Below are positions 1 through 7,873 of a stretch of DNA of 26,005 nt, piece after piece. Numbering within the stretch: position 1 is the first letter of the stretch; each line of letters begins with the position of its first letter. The stretch is from positions 1 to 26,005 of the forward strand of contig CAZYIE010000044.1 of the NCBI GenBank assembly GCA_964646755.1, given 5' to 3'. The notes beneath the pieces are model-generated. The model worked only from the letters and a program-made list of their open reading frames with translations. It was not told the origin of the DNA and did no database searches. The stretch comes from MVRV01 sp964646755 (GTDB taxonomy: Bacteria > Desulfobacterota > Syntrophia > Syntrophales > Smithellaceae). A program made the position numbers and the translations under genes.

Positions 1-1
1 G

Positions 2-871
2 AATGTTTTAAAAATAGGTATTCCCAAAGGAAGTTTGGAAAACAGTACAGTGGAGCTGTTTAAAAAAGCGGGATGGCGTATCACTTATGACAGCCGTAGT
101 TATTTCCCCGATATTGATGATTCGGACATTTCCTGTTCGCTGGTGCGGGCACAGGAAATGTCACGGTATGTTGAAGATGGTCATCTGGACATGGGTCTTA
201 CCGGAATTGACTGGATTCTGGAAAATTCATCCGATGTTGTTGCCGTTCAGGATTTAGTTTATTCCAAAGTATCCACGCGTCAGGCGCGCTGGGTGCTCGT
301 TGTTCGCGATGATTCACCTTACAAATCAATCGAAGATATGGAAGGGAAGAGAATCTCAACCGAACTGGTTAGTTTTACGAAGAAGTATTTTGCCGACAGA
401 AAGATTAATGTTCATGTCGAATTTTCCTGGGGAGCAACGGAAGCCAAGGTAGTGGAGGGTCTTGTTGACGCCGTTGTTGAAGTAACGGAAACAGGTTCCA
501 CGATTAGGGCTAATAACTTACGAATCATTCACGACCTGATGAAGACAAATACTCAGTTGATTGCCAATCGAGCTGCCTGGAATGATCCCTGGAAGCGAAA
601 AAAGATCGATCAAATTCGAACGTTACTCATGGGTTCATTATTGGCGATGGGTAAAGTTGGTTTAAAAATGAATGTTTCCAAAGAAAATTTACAAAGAGTA
701 ATGCTGCTGCTGCCTTCACTCAAGGAGCCGACTGTATCCAATTTATATTCAGGGGAATGGTTTGCGGTGGAGACGATCGCCGATGCGGGCATTGTCCGGG
801 ATTTGATTCCGGTACTTTTAGAAGCAGGTGCGCAAGGCATAATCGAATATCCCCTGAATAAAGTTATTTAA
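2..871 (+). CDS. hisG: ATP phosphoribosyltransferase, long form (5' partial)
   Basis: First step of histidine synthesis: joins ATP and PRPP to give phosphoribosyl-ATP in the cytoplasm. The frame is open to the left edge and reads NVLKIGIPKGSLENSTVELF, the classic HisG N-terminus, so only a few residues and the start codon lie outside the window. The TTG at 35 falls inside this conserved block and should not be taken as the start. About 289 residues are present. The last ~80 residues form the ferredoxin-like HisG_C domain of the long, homohexameric form, the one that responds to histidine and needs no HisZ. The gene ends 16 bases before hisB, which is preceded by an AAGGGAG ribosome site, so the two are probably co-transcribed. 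Identification is secure. Confidence 0.95.
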   Translation, partial: NVLKIGIPKGSLENSTVELFKKAGWRITYDSRSYFPDIDDSDISCSLVRAQEMSRYVEDGHLDMGLTGIDWILENSSDVVAVQDLVYSKVSTRQARWVLVVRDDSPYKSIEDMEGKRISTELVSFTKKYFADRKINVHVEFSWGATEAKVVEGLVDAVVEVTETGSTIRANNLRIIHDLMKTNTQLIANRAAWNDPWKRKKIDQIRTLLMGSLLAMGKVGLKMNVSKENLQRVMLLLPSLKEPTVSNLYSGEWFAVETIADAGIVRDLIPVLLEAGAQGIIEYPLNKVI

Positions 872-887
872 TTTAAGGGAGACATCA

Positions 888-1475
888 ATGACTAGAAAGG
901 CAAAGATCGTCCGTAAAACGACGGAAACTGACATTGCGCTCGAAATTGATTTAGATAATACTGCTGTAAGTAAGATTGACACATCAATTCCTTTTTTTGA
1001 CCATATGCTCGAGCTTTTCGCCCGGCATGGTTTTTTAAAACTTGTGGTCAAAAGCAAGGGTGATACGCAAATTGACGATCATCATCTGGTGGAAGACCTG
1101 GGCATTTGTCTGGGTATGGCTGTAGGTCAGGCTCTGGGGAAAAAAATCGGTATCAACCGTTATGGGACGGCATCCGTGCCGATGGATGAATGCTTGTGTC
1201 GTGTCGATCTGGATATTTCAGGTAGGCCATATTTGATTTATAGAGTTAAGTTCGAACGCCGGAAAATCGGCGGATTTGATCCGGCGCTGGTCAAAGAATT
1301 TTTTAAGGCCTTTACCGATCATAGTGGAATAACATTACATATCAATCTGGCGTATGGAAGCAACAGTCACCATATCATTGAGGCGGTTTTTAAAGCATTT
1401 GCTCGTGCGCTTAGAGATGCCGTAACTGAGGACAAAAAAATCAAAGGAGTGCTTTCGACAAAGGGGAGCCTCTAA
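888..1475 (+). CDS. hisB: Imidazoleglycerol-phosphate dehydratase
   Basis: Dehydrates imidazole glycerol phosphate to imidazole acetol phosphate, a middle step of histidine synthesis. The protein has 195 residues, the normal size for the monofunctional enzyme; no HisB-type phosphatase domain is fused. Two family signatures carry the manganese-binding histidines: DDHHLVED at residues 63-70, and the C-terminal NSHHIIEAVFKAFARAL block. The ATG at 888 has an AAGGGAG ribosome site 8-9 bases upstream. It follows hisG closely and is followed after 17 bases by an unrelated secreted protein rather than by hisH, the usual neighbour in many bacteria. Identification is secure. Confidence 0.97.
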   Translation: MTRKAKIVRKTTETDIALEIDLDNTAVSKIDTSIPFFDHMLELFARHGFLKLVVKSKGDTQIDDHHLVEDLGICLGMAVGQALGKKIGINRYGTASVPMDECLCRVDLDISGRPYLIYRVKFERRKIGGFDPALVKEFFKAFTDHSGITLHINLAYGSNSHHIIEAVFKAFARALRDAVTEDKKIKGVLSTKGSL

Positions 1476-1492
1476 AAAGGAAGGCTAAAATA

Positions 1493-2179
1493 TTGAATAA
1501 TCCTTTCCGGAAAAAAAATTGTTGTGTTGTTGCTTGGTTGCTTGTTTTGCTCTTGATTCCGGTAATTACTTCTTATGGTGCAGAAAAGACACTTGACAAA
1601 ACCAAGTCTCCTGTACGCTTGGCCATAATTCCATTGCAAGCCGTTTTGCCCAAAGCAGAATCAGGCAATACTGTCATTTCCCCGCTTTCCGGTGCAGTAT
1701 ACTTTGGAGGGAAAATTGCAAAAGGTGGCCAAAAGGTTGTTGAAGAATTGTTAATGGAGGAGTTGAAAGACTTTAAAACAATAGAAATAATTCCTCAAGA
1801 AAAAGTGGCGGGAATTTATCAACGAGTCAGTGCTGAATCGCTGAAGATGCCTTTGTTGGAAATATTAAAAAAAACAGGTGCCGAATTAGATACCGATTTA
1901 ATAGCTGTGGGTTACGTTTTTCGTTATGTAGAAAGAATTGGATATGATTATTCAGCCGAAAAAGCTGCTTCGGTAGCTTTTGAAATAAATTTTGTTAATC
2001 CCAAAGATGGCAGCATAATCTGGCGAGGTGTTTTTGATAAAACTCAGAAATCATTAATGGAAGATGTTTTCCAAATAGGTTCTTTTTTTAAGGGTGGCGG
2101 CAAGTGGCTGACTGCCCACGACTTGGCAAAGCAGGGCATTAATAAATCTTTGGAAACATTTGGCGGATTCGGGCATTAG
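1493..2179 (+). CDS. Secreted protein of unknown function
   Basis: I do not recognise a named family with confidence. The 228-residue protein begins at TTG 1493, with AAGGAAGG about 8 bases upstream. It has a positively charged N-terminus (FRKKN), a hydrophobic core (residues 12-27) and a likely signal peptidase I site near SYGA-E, so it is probably periplasmic or surface-exposed. No cysteine sits at the cleavage point, which argues against a lipoprotein. The mature part (VRLAIIPL..., then VVEELLMEELKDFKTIEIIP, then DLIAVGYVFRY, then NPKDGSIIWRGVFD) has the alternating pattern of TolB-N/CsgG/LpoB-like domains that bind partners in the envelope. That resemblance is inference from pattern only. 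It lies inside the histidine gene run, an odd place for an envelope protein. Confidence 0.75.
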   Translation: MNNPFRKKNCCVVAWLLVLLLIPVITSYGAEKTLDKTKSPVRLAIIPLQAVLPKAESGNTVISPLSGAVYFGGKIAKGGQKVVEELLMEELKDFKTIEIIPQEKVAGIYQRVSAESLKMPLLEILKKTGAELDTDLIAVGYVFRYVERIGYDYSAEKAASVAFEINFVNPKDGSIIWRGVFDKTQKSLMEDVFQIGSFFKGGGKWLTAHDLAKQGINKSLETFGGFGH

Positions 2180-2269
2180 AAATATTGCATTCCAGGATAT
2201 ATATTTTTCTTTCTTCGGAACTGCCGATCAATAGGCATTACCGAATTATTTTCTAGGTGGAGAGTTGTT

Positions 2270-3001
2270 TTGATCATTATCCCAGCTATTGATATTAAAG
2301 ATGGTAAATGTGTGCGGTTGGCCCAGGGGGATTTTGACCGGGCGACAGTATATGCAGATAATCCGGTGGAGATGGCACTTCTCTGGGCGCAAAAAGGCGC
2401 TGAATGTATTCATATAGTTGATCTTGACGGTTCTGTTGCCGGAGTGCCCCGTAATGCCGAGAAGATTTTAGAAATAAGCCGAAAAGTGCAGGTTCCGATT
2501 CAGGTAGGCGGCGGTATCAGAAATATGGAGACAATTGCATATTATTTATCTCACGGTGTCTCCAGTGTCATTTTGGGCACAGCTGCTCTCCAGGATGAAC
2601 AATTTGTCAGGACTGCGGGAAGAGATTATCCGGGAAAAGTAATTTTAGGAATTGACGCTCTTGATGGTCTTGTGGCGATTAAAGGTTGGACGCAAAAAAC
2701 TAAAGAGACTGCTATTGATCTGGCGAGGCGCTACGAAAACTGCGCTTTGAAAGCAATTGTCTACACCGACATCAAGCGCGATGGCATGGAAACGGGCGTG
2801 AATATTGAAGCCACTGGCGAATTGGCCAAAGAAGTGAGCATCCCCGTTATTGCATCCGGCGGTGTAGCGGCAATAACTGATATAGAAAAACTCCTGGCAA
2901 TTAAATATTGTTCCATTTACGGCGTTATCATTGGCCGTGCGCTTTATACTGGAGCGATTTCCCTGGAAGACGCTATTAGCAAAAGTAAGAATGTTTCCTG
3001 A
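2270..3001 (+). CDS. hisA: ProFAR isomerase (HisA)
   Basis: Phosphoribosylformimino-5-aminoimidazole carboxamide ribotide isomerase, an Amadori rearrangement in histidine synthesis. The 243-residue protein is a full (beta-alpha)8 barrel. The acid/base Asp of strand 1 is Asp8 (IPAIDIKDGKCVRL). The second catalytic Asp is in GIDALDG. Phosphate-binding loops are QVGGGIRN and ASGGV. The isomerase signature VYTDIKRDGM favours HisA over its paralogue HisF. The start is TTG 2270 with a GGTGGAGAG ribosome site. HisF and HisI are not in the window. The preceding 90 bases (2180-2269) contain nothing I can name. Confidence 0.95.
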   Translation: MIIIPAIDIKDGKCVRLAQGDFDRATVYADNPVEMALLWAQKGAECIHIVDLDGSVAGVPRNAEKILEISRKVQVPIQVGGGIRNMETIAYYLSHGVSSVILGTAALQDEQFVRTAGRDYPGKVILGIDALDGLVAIKGWTQKTKETAIDLARRYENCALKAIVYTDIKRDGMETGVNIEATGELAKEVSIPVIASGGVAAITDIEKLLAIKYCSIYGVIIGRALYTGAISLEDAISKSKNVS

Positions 3002-3027
3002 TTTGCAATATTGGGGAGGTGATAATT

Positions 3028-3372
3028 ATGTCGAATTGCCTGTTTTGTAAAATTGCCAAAGGAGAGATCCCCTGCACAAAAGTTTACGAGGATGATAAAT
3101 TTTTAGTCGTCGATGATATTCATCCAATGGCGCCGGTGCATGTTATAATAATTCCCAAAAGACATTTATCGACACTTTTGGATATCGATGCCGAAAACAT
3201 TACTATTGCCGGGGATTTGATTAGGGCTTCCCAAAAAATCGCCCAAATCAAAGGAATTGCCGAAAAAGGTTTTCGCACTGTGATTAATTGCAATACCGAA
3301 GGAGGTCAGGTGGTGTTTCATTTGCACATGCATGTTCTGGGTGGCAGGAAATTGCCTGATCAATTAGGTTAG
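3028..3372 (+). CDS. HIT-family nucleotide-binding protein
   Basis: Small (114 residues from ATG 3028) histidine-triad protein, probably hydrolysing nucleoside phosphoramidates or adenylated compounds in the way of HinT/Hint1. The N-terminal CLFCKIAKGEIP block and the C-terminal HLHMHVLGG carry the family motif; the middle histidine of the triad is the nucleophile. A GTG at 3019 also opens the frame, but it overlaps the strong GGGGAGG ribosome site, so ATG 3028, 8 bases after that site, is the better start. It follows hisA by 27 bases, and HIT genes often trail his operons. Some HIT proteins next to his genes may process pathway by-products, but nothing here proves this. Confidence 0.93.
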   Translation: MSNCLFCKIAKGEIPCTKVYEDDKFLVVDDIHPMAPVHVIIIPKRHLSTLLDIDAENITIAGDLIRASQKIAQIKGIAEKGFRTVINCNTEGGQVVFHLHMHVLGGRKLPDQLG

Positions 3373-3422
3373 AAGCCGTTACGAAATAACCTATTCTTTT
3401 TCTCTATTTCGCTACGGCTTCT
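3371..3422 (+). terminator. Long interrupted hairpin after HIT gene
   Basis: AGAAGCCGT (3371-3379) pairs with ACGGCTTCT (3414-3422), and CGAAATA (3382-3388) pairs with TATTTCG (3405-3411), with a 2-base internal loop on each side and a pyrimidine-rich loop. The stem begins in the HIT stop codon. There is no proper U-tract after it, so it may act as an attenuator or mRNA-end stabiliser rather than a classic intrinsic terminator. It separates the his/HIT unit from the yqeY-dnaG-rpoD unit. Confidence 0.5.
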
Positions 3423-3431
3423 TATGCCGGT

Positions 3432-3440
3432 TGCTATAAT
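3432..3440 (+). promoter_or_regulatory. Extended -10 promoter for yqeY-dnaG-rpoD
   Basis: TGCTATAAT is a perfect TGn-TATAAT extended -10 element. No good -35 hexamer lies 17 bases upstream, as is common for this promoter type. Transcription would begin near 3447, about 38 bases before the yqeY start. The placement just after the hairpin and before the operon supports the call. Confidence 0.5.
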
Positions 3441-3484
3441 ATCATTGGTTTGAGAAACGGCTTAATCTGTTTCAGAGGGTGAAG

Positions 3485-3934
3485 ATGATGGATATAAATG
3501 TGAAAATTAATGAGGAAATGATTACCGCAGCCAAAGCCAAAGATAAAATCAGGCTTTCGGCAATCCGAATGTTAAAAACGGCAGTACACAATAAGGAAAT
3601 TGATTTAATGCGGCCGTTAAACGAAAATGAAACTTTGCAGATACTCTCCGCGATAGTCAAACAGCGGAAAGATTCCATTGAACAGTTTGCCCAAGGTGGC
3701 AGAATTGACTTGGTGGAGAAGGAAACAGCCGAATTAAAAGTTGTCCAGGAATTTCTGCCTGCCCAAATGACGGATGAAGAAGTGGAAGCAATAATCAAAA
3801 AGGCAATTATGGAAAGCGGCGCTTTAACAGTTAAAGATATGGGCAAAGTGATGAAAGTGTTGATGCCGCAATTGACTGGCAAAGCCGATGGTAAGGCTGT
3901 GGGTGAAAAAGTTAAAGAGCTATTGTCCAAGTAA
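3485..3934 (+). CDS. yqeY: YqeY/GatB-like domain protein
   Basis: A 149-residue protein of the YqeY family, which is related to the tail domain of the GatB subunit of the tRNA-dependent amidotransferase. That tail domain contacts tRNA; the role of free YqeY is not settled. Family features seen are the IRMLKTAVHNKEID block, AIVKQRKDSIEQFAQGGR, the EFLPAQMTDEEVE motif and the C-terminal KDMGKVMKVLMPQLTGKADG. ATG 3485 or ATG 3488 fits the AGAGGGTG ribosome site; GTG 3479 overlaps that site. It stands directly before dnaG and rpoD, its usual position in many proteobacteria. The rpsU gene often found just upstream is absent here. Confidence 0.93.
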   Translation: MMDINVKINEEMITAAKAKDKIRLSAIRMLKTAVHNKEIDLMRPLNENETLQILSAIVKQRKDSIEQFAQGGRIDLVEKETAELKVVQEFLPAQMTDEEVEAIIKKAIMESGALTVKDMGKVMKVLMPQLTGKADGKAVGEKVKELLSK

Positions 3935-3996
3935 TGAGTTTTCCCCCGGCGAAAAAATTAAGCAGAATTAAATCCAGGGCAGGTAATAATACATAA

Positions 3997-5760
3997 GTGC
4001 GTTTTGATAACAGTAAGATTGAAGAAATCAAAAGCAGGGTGGATATTGTCGAGCTCGCGGCCGAATACCTGACTTTGAAAAAAGCTGGTCGGAACTATTT
4101 AGGACTGTGCCCTTTTCATCAGGAAAAAACACCTTCTTTTACGGTTAACCGGGAAAAGCAGATATTCTATTGTTTTGGTTGCGGTGAGGGTGGCAACGTC
4201 ATCACTTTTCTGATGAAGATTGCTAACAAAACATTTCCTGAGGTAATAAAAGAACTGGCGGAAAAGACGGGAGTTGTTTTGCCGTCGCCGCTTGCCACCA
4301 AAGAAGGCCGCCAAAATGATTCTCTACGGGAAAGTATTGCGAATTTAAATTTAAGAGCGGCCCAGCAATATGCACGTAATTTATATTCCCCGGCAGGCAA
4401 AATTGCTCAGGACTATTTAAAGACAAGAGGAATTACACCAGAAACAGTGAAGCAATTCCGACTGGGTTTTGCCCAGGACTCGTGGCGTTCTTTGGCAGAG
4501 CACATTGAAGGAAACGGCCTGTCTTTGAAAATGGCCGAACAGGCGGGACTGGTCATTGCCGGTAAAGAAGGCAGTTTTTATGACCGCTTTCGCGGGCGGC
4601 TGATTTTTCCGATTGAAAATGTTTCCGGTGAGATCGTGGCTTTTGGCGGCAGAATTCTGGATAAGGGTGAGCCGAAGTATCTCAATTCTCCGGAGTCGCC
4701 CATTTACATTAAAGGTAAAAATTTATATGGCCTGAACAAGACTAAAGAGGAAATCCGCAAAAGAGGTTTTGCTCTTATCGTTGAAGGCTATTTTGATTTA
4801 ATTTCACTGTGGAATGCAGGTATTGGCAATGTTGTGGCGTCTCTGGGTACGGCGCTGACGACAGAACATCTCGAATTATTGCGCCGCTATACATCAGAAG
4901 TTGTGGCGCTTTTTGATCCGGATGAAGCAGGCAGGAAAGCTCTGGACCGCAGCCTGGAACTTTTTCTGGCGATGAATATGCGGGCGCGGGCACTTGTTTT
5001 ACCGGAAGGTCTTGATCCCGATAATTATGTGAAAAAATTCGGTCCAGAGAAGCTTGCCGAATTGATCGACAATGCTCAGCCGTTAAGTGACTATTATATT
5101 GAAAATGTTTTAGGCAGCGGTAAAACATTTGAAGATAAACGGGAAATGCTTAAAACCGCTATGGAATTCATCAACAAAATCAGTGATAAAAAGGAAAAGG
5201 ACCTTTTTATCAAACGCATAGCGGAAAAAACAGGTGTTGATCAAAAATTGCTTGGAAATGAGGTTTACAAGGATACATCTGCCAGTAAACCAAAAACAGG
5301 AAAGGAAAAGCTGCCGGTTAATATTAATAACGATGCAGTGGAACTGCACTTGATTCAGCTTTTGCTGGAATACCCGCAAAAAAATGATCAGGTGGCTAAT
5401 GAAAATATCTTAGATTTTTTTCTACAGCCGGATTTGAAGGCGTTAGGGAAAAAGATTATCGATGCCTATAAGCTGCTGGGTTTTGTTGATCTGGGCATAA
5501 TTCTTTGTGCGGATGAAGAGGCGCCGTTACGCGAAAGAATATTTAGATTAATGATGGAAGCGCTGCCGTCCGATGATGTAATGTTAGAGAAGATTTTTAG
5601 CGATAATATAAGGCAGATCAAGAAGAAATGGTATAAAGATCAACACCGCCAAATTAAACTTAAATTGGCACAGGCTCAGGAAAAAGGAAATGGCGAACTT
5701 TTAAATAAGCTGGTGCAGGAAAAAGAAAAGTTGCTTATTGAAGAAAGAGAATTACATTAA
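3997..5760 (+). CDS. dnaG: DNA primase
   Basis: Makes RNA primers at the replication fork together with the DnaB helicase. The 587-residue protein shows the three expected parts. The CHC2 zinc domain has Cys38, His41, Cys59 and Cys62. The catalytic TOPRIM core has the Glu of IVEGYFD near residue 260 and the DPDEAG acidic pair near residue 307. A variable C-terminal helicase-binding domain ends in charged helices. The start is GTG 3997 with a GGGCAGGT ribosome site at a somewhat long spacing. It lies between yqeY and rpoD, the usual macromolecular synthesis operon order. Nothing is missing or odd. Confidence 0.96.
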   Translation: MRFDNSKIEEIKSRVDIVELAAEYLTLKKAGRNYLGLCPFHQEKTPSFTVNREKQIFYCFGCGEGGNVITFLMKIANKTFPEVIKELAEKTGVVLPSPLATKEGRQNDSLRESIANLNLRAAQQYARNLYSPAGKIAQDYLKTRGITPETVKQFRLGFAQDSWRSLAEHIEGNGLSLKMAEQAGLVIAGKEGSFYDRFRGRLIFPIENVSGEIVAFGGRILDKGEPKYLNSPESPIYIKGKNLYGLNKTKEEIRKRGFALIVEGYFDLISLWNAGIGNVVASLGTALTTEHLELLRRYTSEVVALFDPDEAGRKALDRSLELFLAMNMRARALVLPEGLDPDNYVKKFGPEKLAELIDNAQPLSDYYIENVLGSGKTFEDKREMLKTAMEFINKISDKKEKDLFIKRIAEKTGVDQKLLGNEVYKDTSASKPKTGKEKLPVNINNDAVELHLIQLLLEYPQKNDQVANENILDFFLQPDLKALGKKIIDAYKLLGFVDLGIILCADEEAPLRERIFRLMMEALPSDDVMLEKIFSDNIRQIKKKWYKDQHRQIKLKLAQAQEKGNGELLNKLVQEKEKLLIEERELH

Positions 5761-5795
5761 TCGGGTTTAGTTAATAATTATTTGGGAGATACCGA

Positions 5796-7525
5796 ATGGC
5801 TAAAGAGATACAATCAGACGAATTTAAGAAGTTAATTTCATTAGGCGAAGAAAAGGGATTTTTAACATATGATGATGTCAATGATATGTTGCCGCCCGAT
5901 GTAACTTCTTCCGATCAGATAGATGATATCATTATGCTTTTCGGAGAAAAAAATATCGATATTATTGATACTGAACAGGGAGAAAAGCTGATTATGAAGA
6001 AAACGCCGGAAGATATCACTCCGGTAAAGTTTTCGGAAACCTTAGCCTTGACTCCCGGAACGGGTAAAACAGGCGATCCGGTGAAAATGTATTTGCGTGA
6101 AATGGGTATGGTCTCGCTTCTGAGCAGAGAAGGGGAAGTTGAAATTGCCAAGAAGATAGAAGAGGGTGCCCGCGAAACGATGTCGGCAATTTTTCGACTT
6201 TCCGTTTCCATTAATGAAGTTCTCAATATTGGCAATAAATTGGTATCCGGAGAAATTCGAGTAAAAAATGTTGTCGATAATGTTGAGGATGAAGAAGGGT
6301 TTGTCGAGGAAGATGAGCACAGGGAAAGGGTTTTAAAACTGATCAGCAGGATCAAACTCTTTGATGACCGCAATAAAGTACTGCAGGAGAAGCTTAAATC
6401 TAAAACAATGCGCCCAAAACAACACGAATTGTTGACGGCGGAGCTGGAAAAAAATACAAAGAACATTATTACCCTCTGCCGTAAGANNNNNNNNNNGTTG
6501 CCCGCTTGCGTTTCCACGCTGATGAAATAGAAAAAGCAGAAAAAGTAATTCAGCAATATAAAAAAGAAACAGGTTTAACTCTTGCCCAGATGGAAAAAGC
6601 ATGGGCAAAAATGAAAAAATCAAAACAGGACGAAAAACGTGCGGCGAAAGAAGCGCATGTTTCCATTGACTTGCTGAAGAAAAGTCAGGCAGCTGTTAAC
6701 GATGCGCAAAAGAAGATAAAAAACATTGCACGGGAAGTGGGCATTCCCACAACTGCTCTAAAAACAATTGTCGATTCCATTGAAGATGGAGAGGGCAAAG
6801 CAGAAATAGCTAAAAGAAAGCTGGTAGAGGCTAACTTGCGTTTGGTGGTAAGCATTGCTAAAAAATACACCAACCGTGGTTTACAGTTTCTTGATTTGAT
6901 TCAGGAAGGCAATATCGGCCTGATGAAGGCTGTAGATAAATTTGAGTATCAGCGTGGTTACAAATTTTCTACTTATGCGACTTGGTGGATTCGCCAGGCA
7001 ATTACCCGCGCGATTGCCGACCAGGCGCGAACAATTAGAATTCCGGTTCATATGATTGAGACAATCAATAAACTGATTCGCACATCACGTTATCTGGTGC
7101 AGGAACTGGGACGTGAGCCGACCCCGGAGGAAATTGCCAATAAGATGGAATATCCACTGGAGAAGGTTCGCAAGGTGTTAAAAATTGCCAAGGAGCCTAT
7201 TTCTCTGGAAACACCGATTGGTGAAGAAGAAGACAGTCATCTGGGCGATTTTATTGAAGACAAGAAAATCATGTCTCCCTCGGAAGCAACAATCAACATG
7301 GATCTGGCTGATCAAACGCGGAAGATATTGACCACACTGACTCCGCGGGAAGAAAAAGTATTGCGTATGCGCTTTGGCATCAGCGACAGATTAGGTTCTC
7401 AGGACGAAGATGAAAGCAGTGTGCCCACCGGCTTAATGGAAGCATTGTCGCCGGAACAGGACATGGCACAAGTGCCGGAACTAAAGAAGACGAAAAAAAC
7501 AACGAAGAAACGGGCGGCAAAATAG
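5796..7525 (+). CDS. rpoD: Primary sigma factor RpoD, gap-split, lacking region 4.2
   Basis: Housekeeping sigma-70. The N-terminal part (230 codons to the gap) has region 1.1 and region 1.2 (DPVKMYLREMGMVSLLSREG). After ten Ns the frame changes, which an arbitrary gap length explains; the frame from 6497 (VARLRFHADEIEKA) continues the non-conserved region. Then come region 2 (NLRLVVSIAKKYTNRGLQFL, YKFSTYATWWIRQAITRA), region 3 and region 4.1 (LTPREEKVLRMRFGI). After FGISDR the usual helix-turn-helix (TLEEVG...TRERIRQIE...) is absent. In its place are about 45 residues, acidic then Lys-rich (KKTKKTTKKRAAK), ending at TAG 7525. I looked for region 4.2 in the other two frames and found none. The cause may be misassembly or a real change. 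It has its own strong position after dnaG. Confidence 0.9.
6487..6496. other. Assembly gap (10 N) inside rpoD
   Basis: Ten Ns. The reading frame before the gap (base 5796 phase) and after it (6497 phase) differ, so the true missing length is not ten bases, or at least not in-frame with ten. The break falls in the non-conserved region between sigma regions 1.2 and 2.1. Confidence 0.98.
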
Positions 7526-7527
7526 TG

Positions 7528-7556
7528 TTGACAAACAATTGGTTTGGGTATATCAA
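7528..7556 (+). promoter_or_regulatory. Sigma-70 promoter for the tRNA gene
   Basis: A perfect -35 TTGACA (7528-7533), a 17-base spacer and TATCAA (7551-7556, four of six matches) as -10. Transcription would start near 7563, about 30 bases before the tRNA. It begins two bases after the rpoD stop codon. Confidence 0.6.
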
Positions 7557-7592
7557 AACAGCCCCTGATGCAAGTTAGTAAAGGACATGGCA

Positions 7593-7668
7593 GGGCCTAT
7601 AGCTCAATTGGTAGAGCCACCGGCTCATAACCGGTAGGTCCCTGGTTCGATTCCAGGTGGGCCCACCA
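7593..7668 (+). tRNA. tRNA with CAU anticodon (elongator Met or Ile2)
   Basis: A full cloverleaf of 76 bases with encoded CCA. The acceptor GGGCCTA pairs with TGGGCCC (one G-U). The D-stem is GCTC/GAGC. The anticodon stem is ACCGG/CCGGT around loop CTCATAA, with anticodon CAT at 7626-7628. The T-stem is CCTGG/CCAGG with TTCGATT. Position 1-72 is a G-C pair, so it is not an initiator tRNA. CAU tRNAs may be elongator Met, or Ile after lysidine modification by TilS; sequence alone does not settle it. The rpoD-adjacent location recalls E. coli ileX, which is tRNA-Ile2. Confidence 0.95.
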
Positions 7669-7689
7669 AAACAAATAAAAACAAGAATA

Positions 7690-7821
7690 ATGATTAAAAA
7701 AATGAAATTTATTTTCCGGAAGAATGAGTGCCCATCAGCTATTGCGATGGTTGCTATGGGTAGTCGACAGATGACATCTATCCATGGCACAGCTACCACA
7801 GCAAAGAAAAGGTTTGTTTAA
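7690..7821 (+). CDS. Possible 43-residue small protein
   Basis: A short frame from ATG 7690 to TAA 7819-7821 lies between the tRNA and a terminator. It begins MIKKMKFIFRK, is basic at both ends, and has a neutral centre with one Cys. No ribosome site is visible before either ATG 7690 or ATG 7702. It may be chance or a leader segment of the tRNA transcript. The same stretch contains a short imperfect hairpin (CCCAT-AGC / GCT-ATGGG, about 7732-7762). I cannot assign a function. Confidence 0.2.
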   Translation: MIKKMKFIFRKNECPSAIAMVAMGSRQMTSIHGTATTAKKRFV

Positions 7822-7852
7822 AAATGCACCCATACAAGGTGCATTTTTTTTA
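7822..7852 (+). terminator. Rho-independent terminator after tRNA
   Basis: AAATGCACC (7822-7830), a 7-base loop, then GGTGCATTT (7838-7846) running into a tract of Ts. A 9-bp stem with a T-run is a standard intrinsic terminator. It ends the rpoD-tRNA unit just before the zinc-ribbon gene. Confidence 0.88.
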
Positions 7853-7873
7853 TCCTAATAATGAAGGAGAAAA

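Noticed and set aside
35..37. TTG 35 as the start of hisG
   Set aside because: The frame is open to the left edge with the conserved HisG N-terminal residues upstream, so the true start is outside the window.
3472..3930. 152-residue minus-strand frame opposite yqeY
   Set aside because: It is a shadow of the highly conserved plus-strand gene, with Ser/Ile-rich composition typical of antisense frames.
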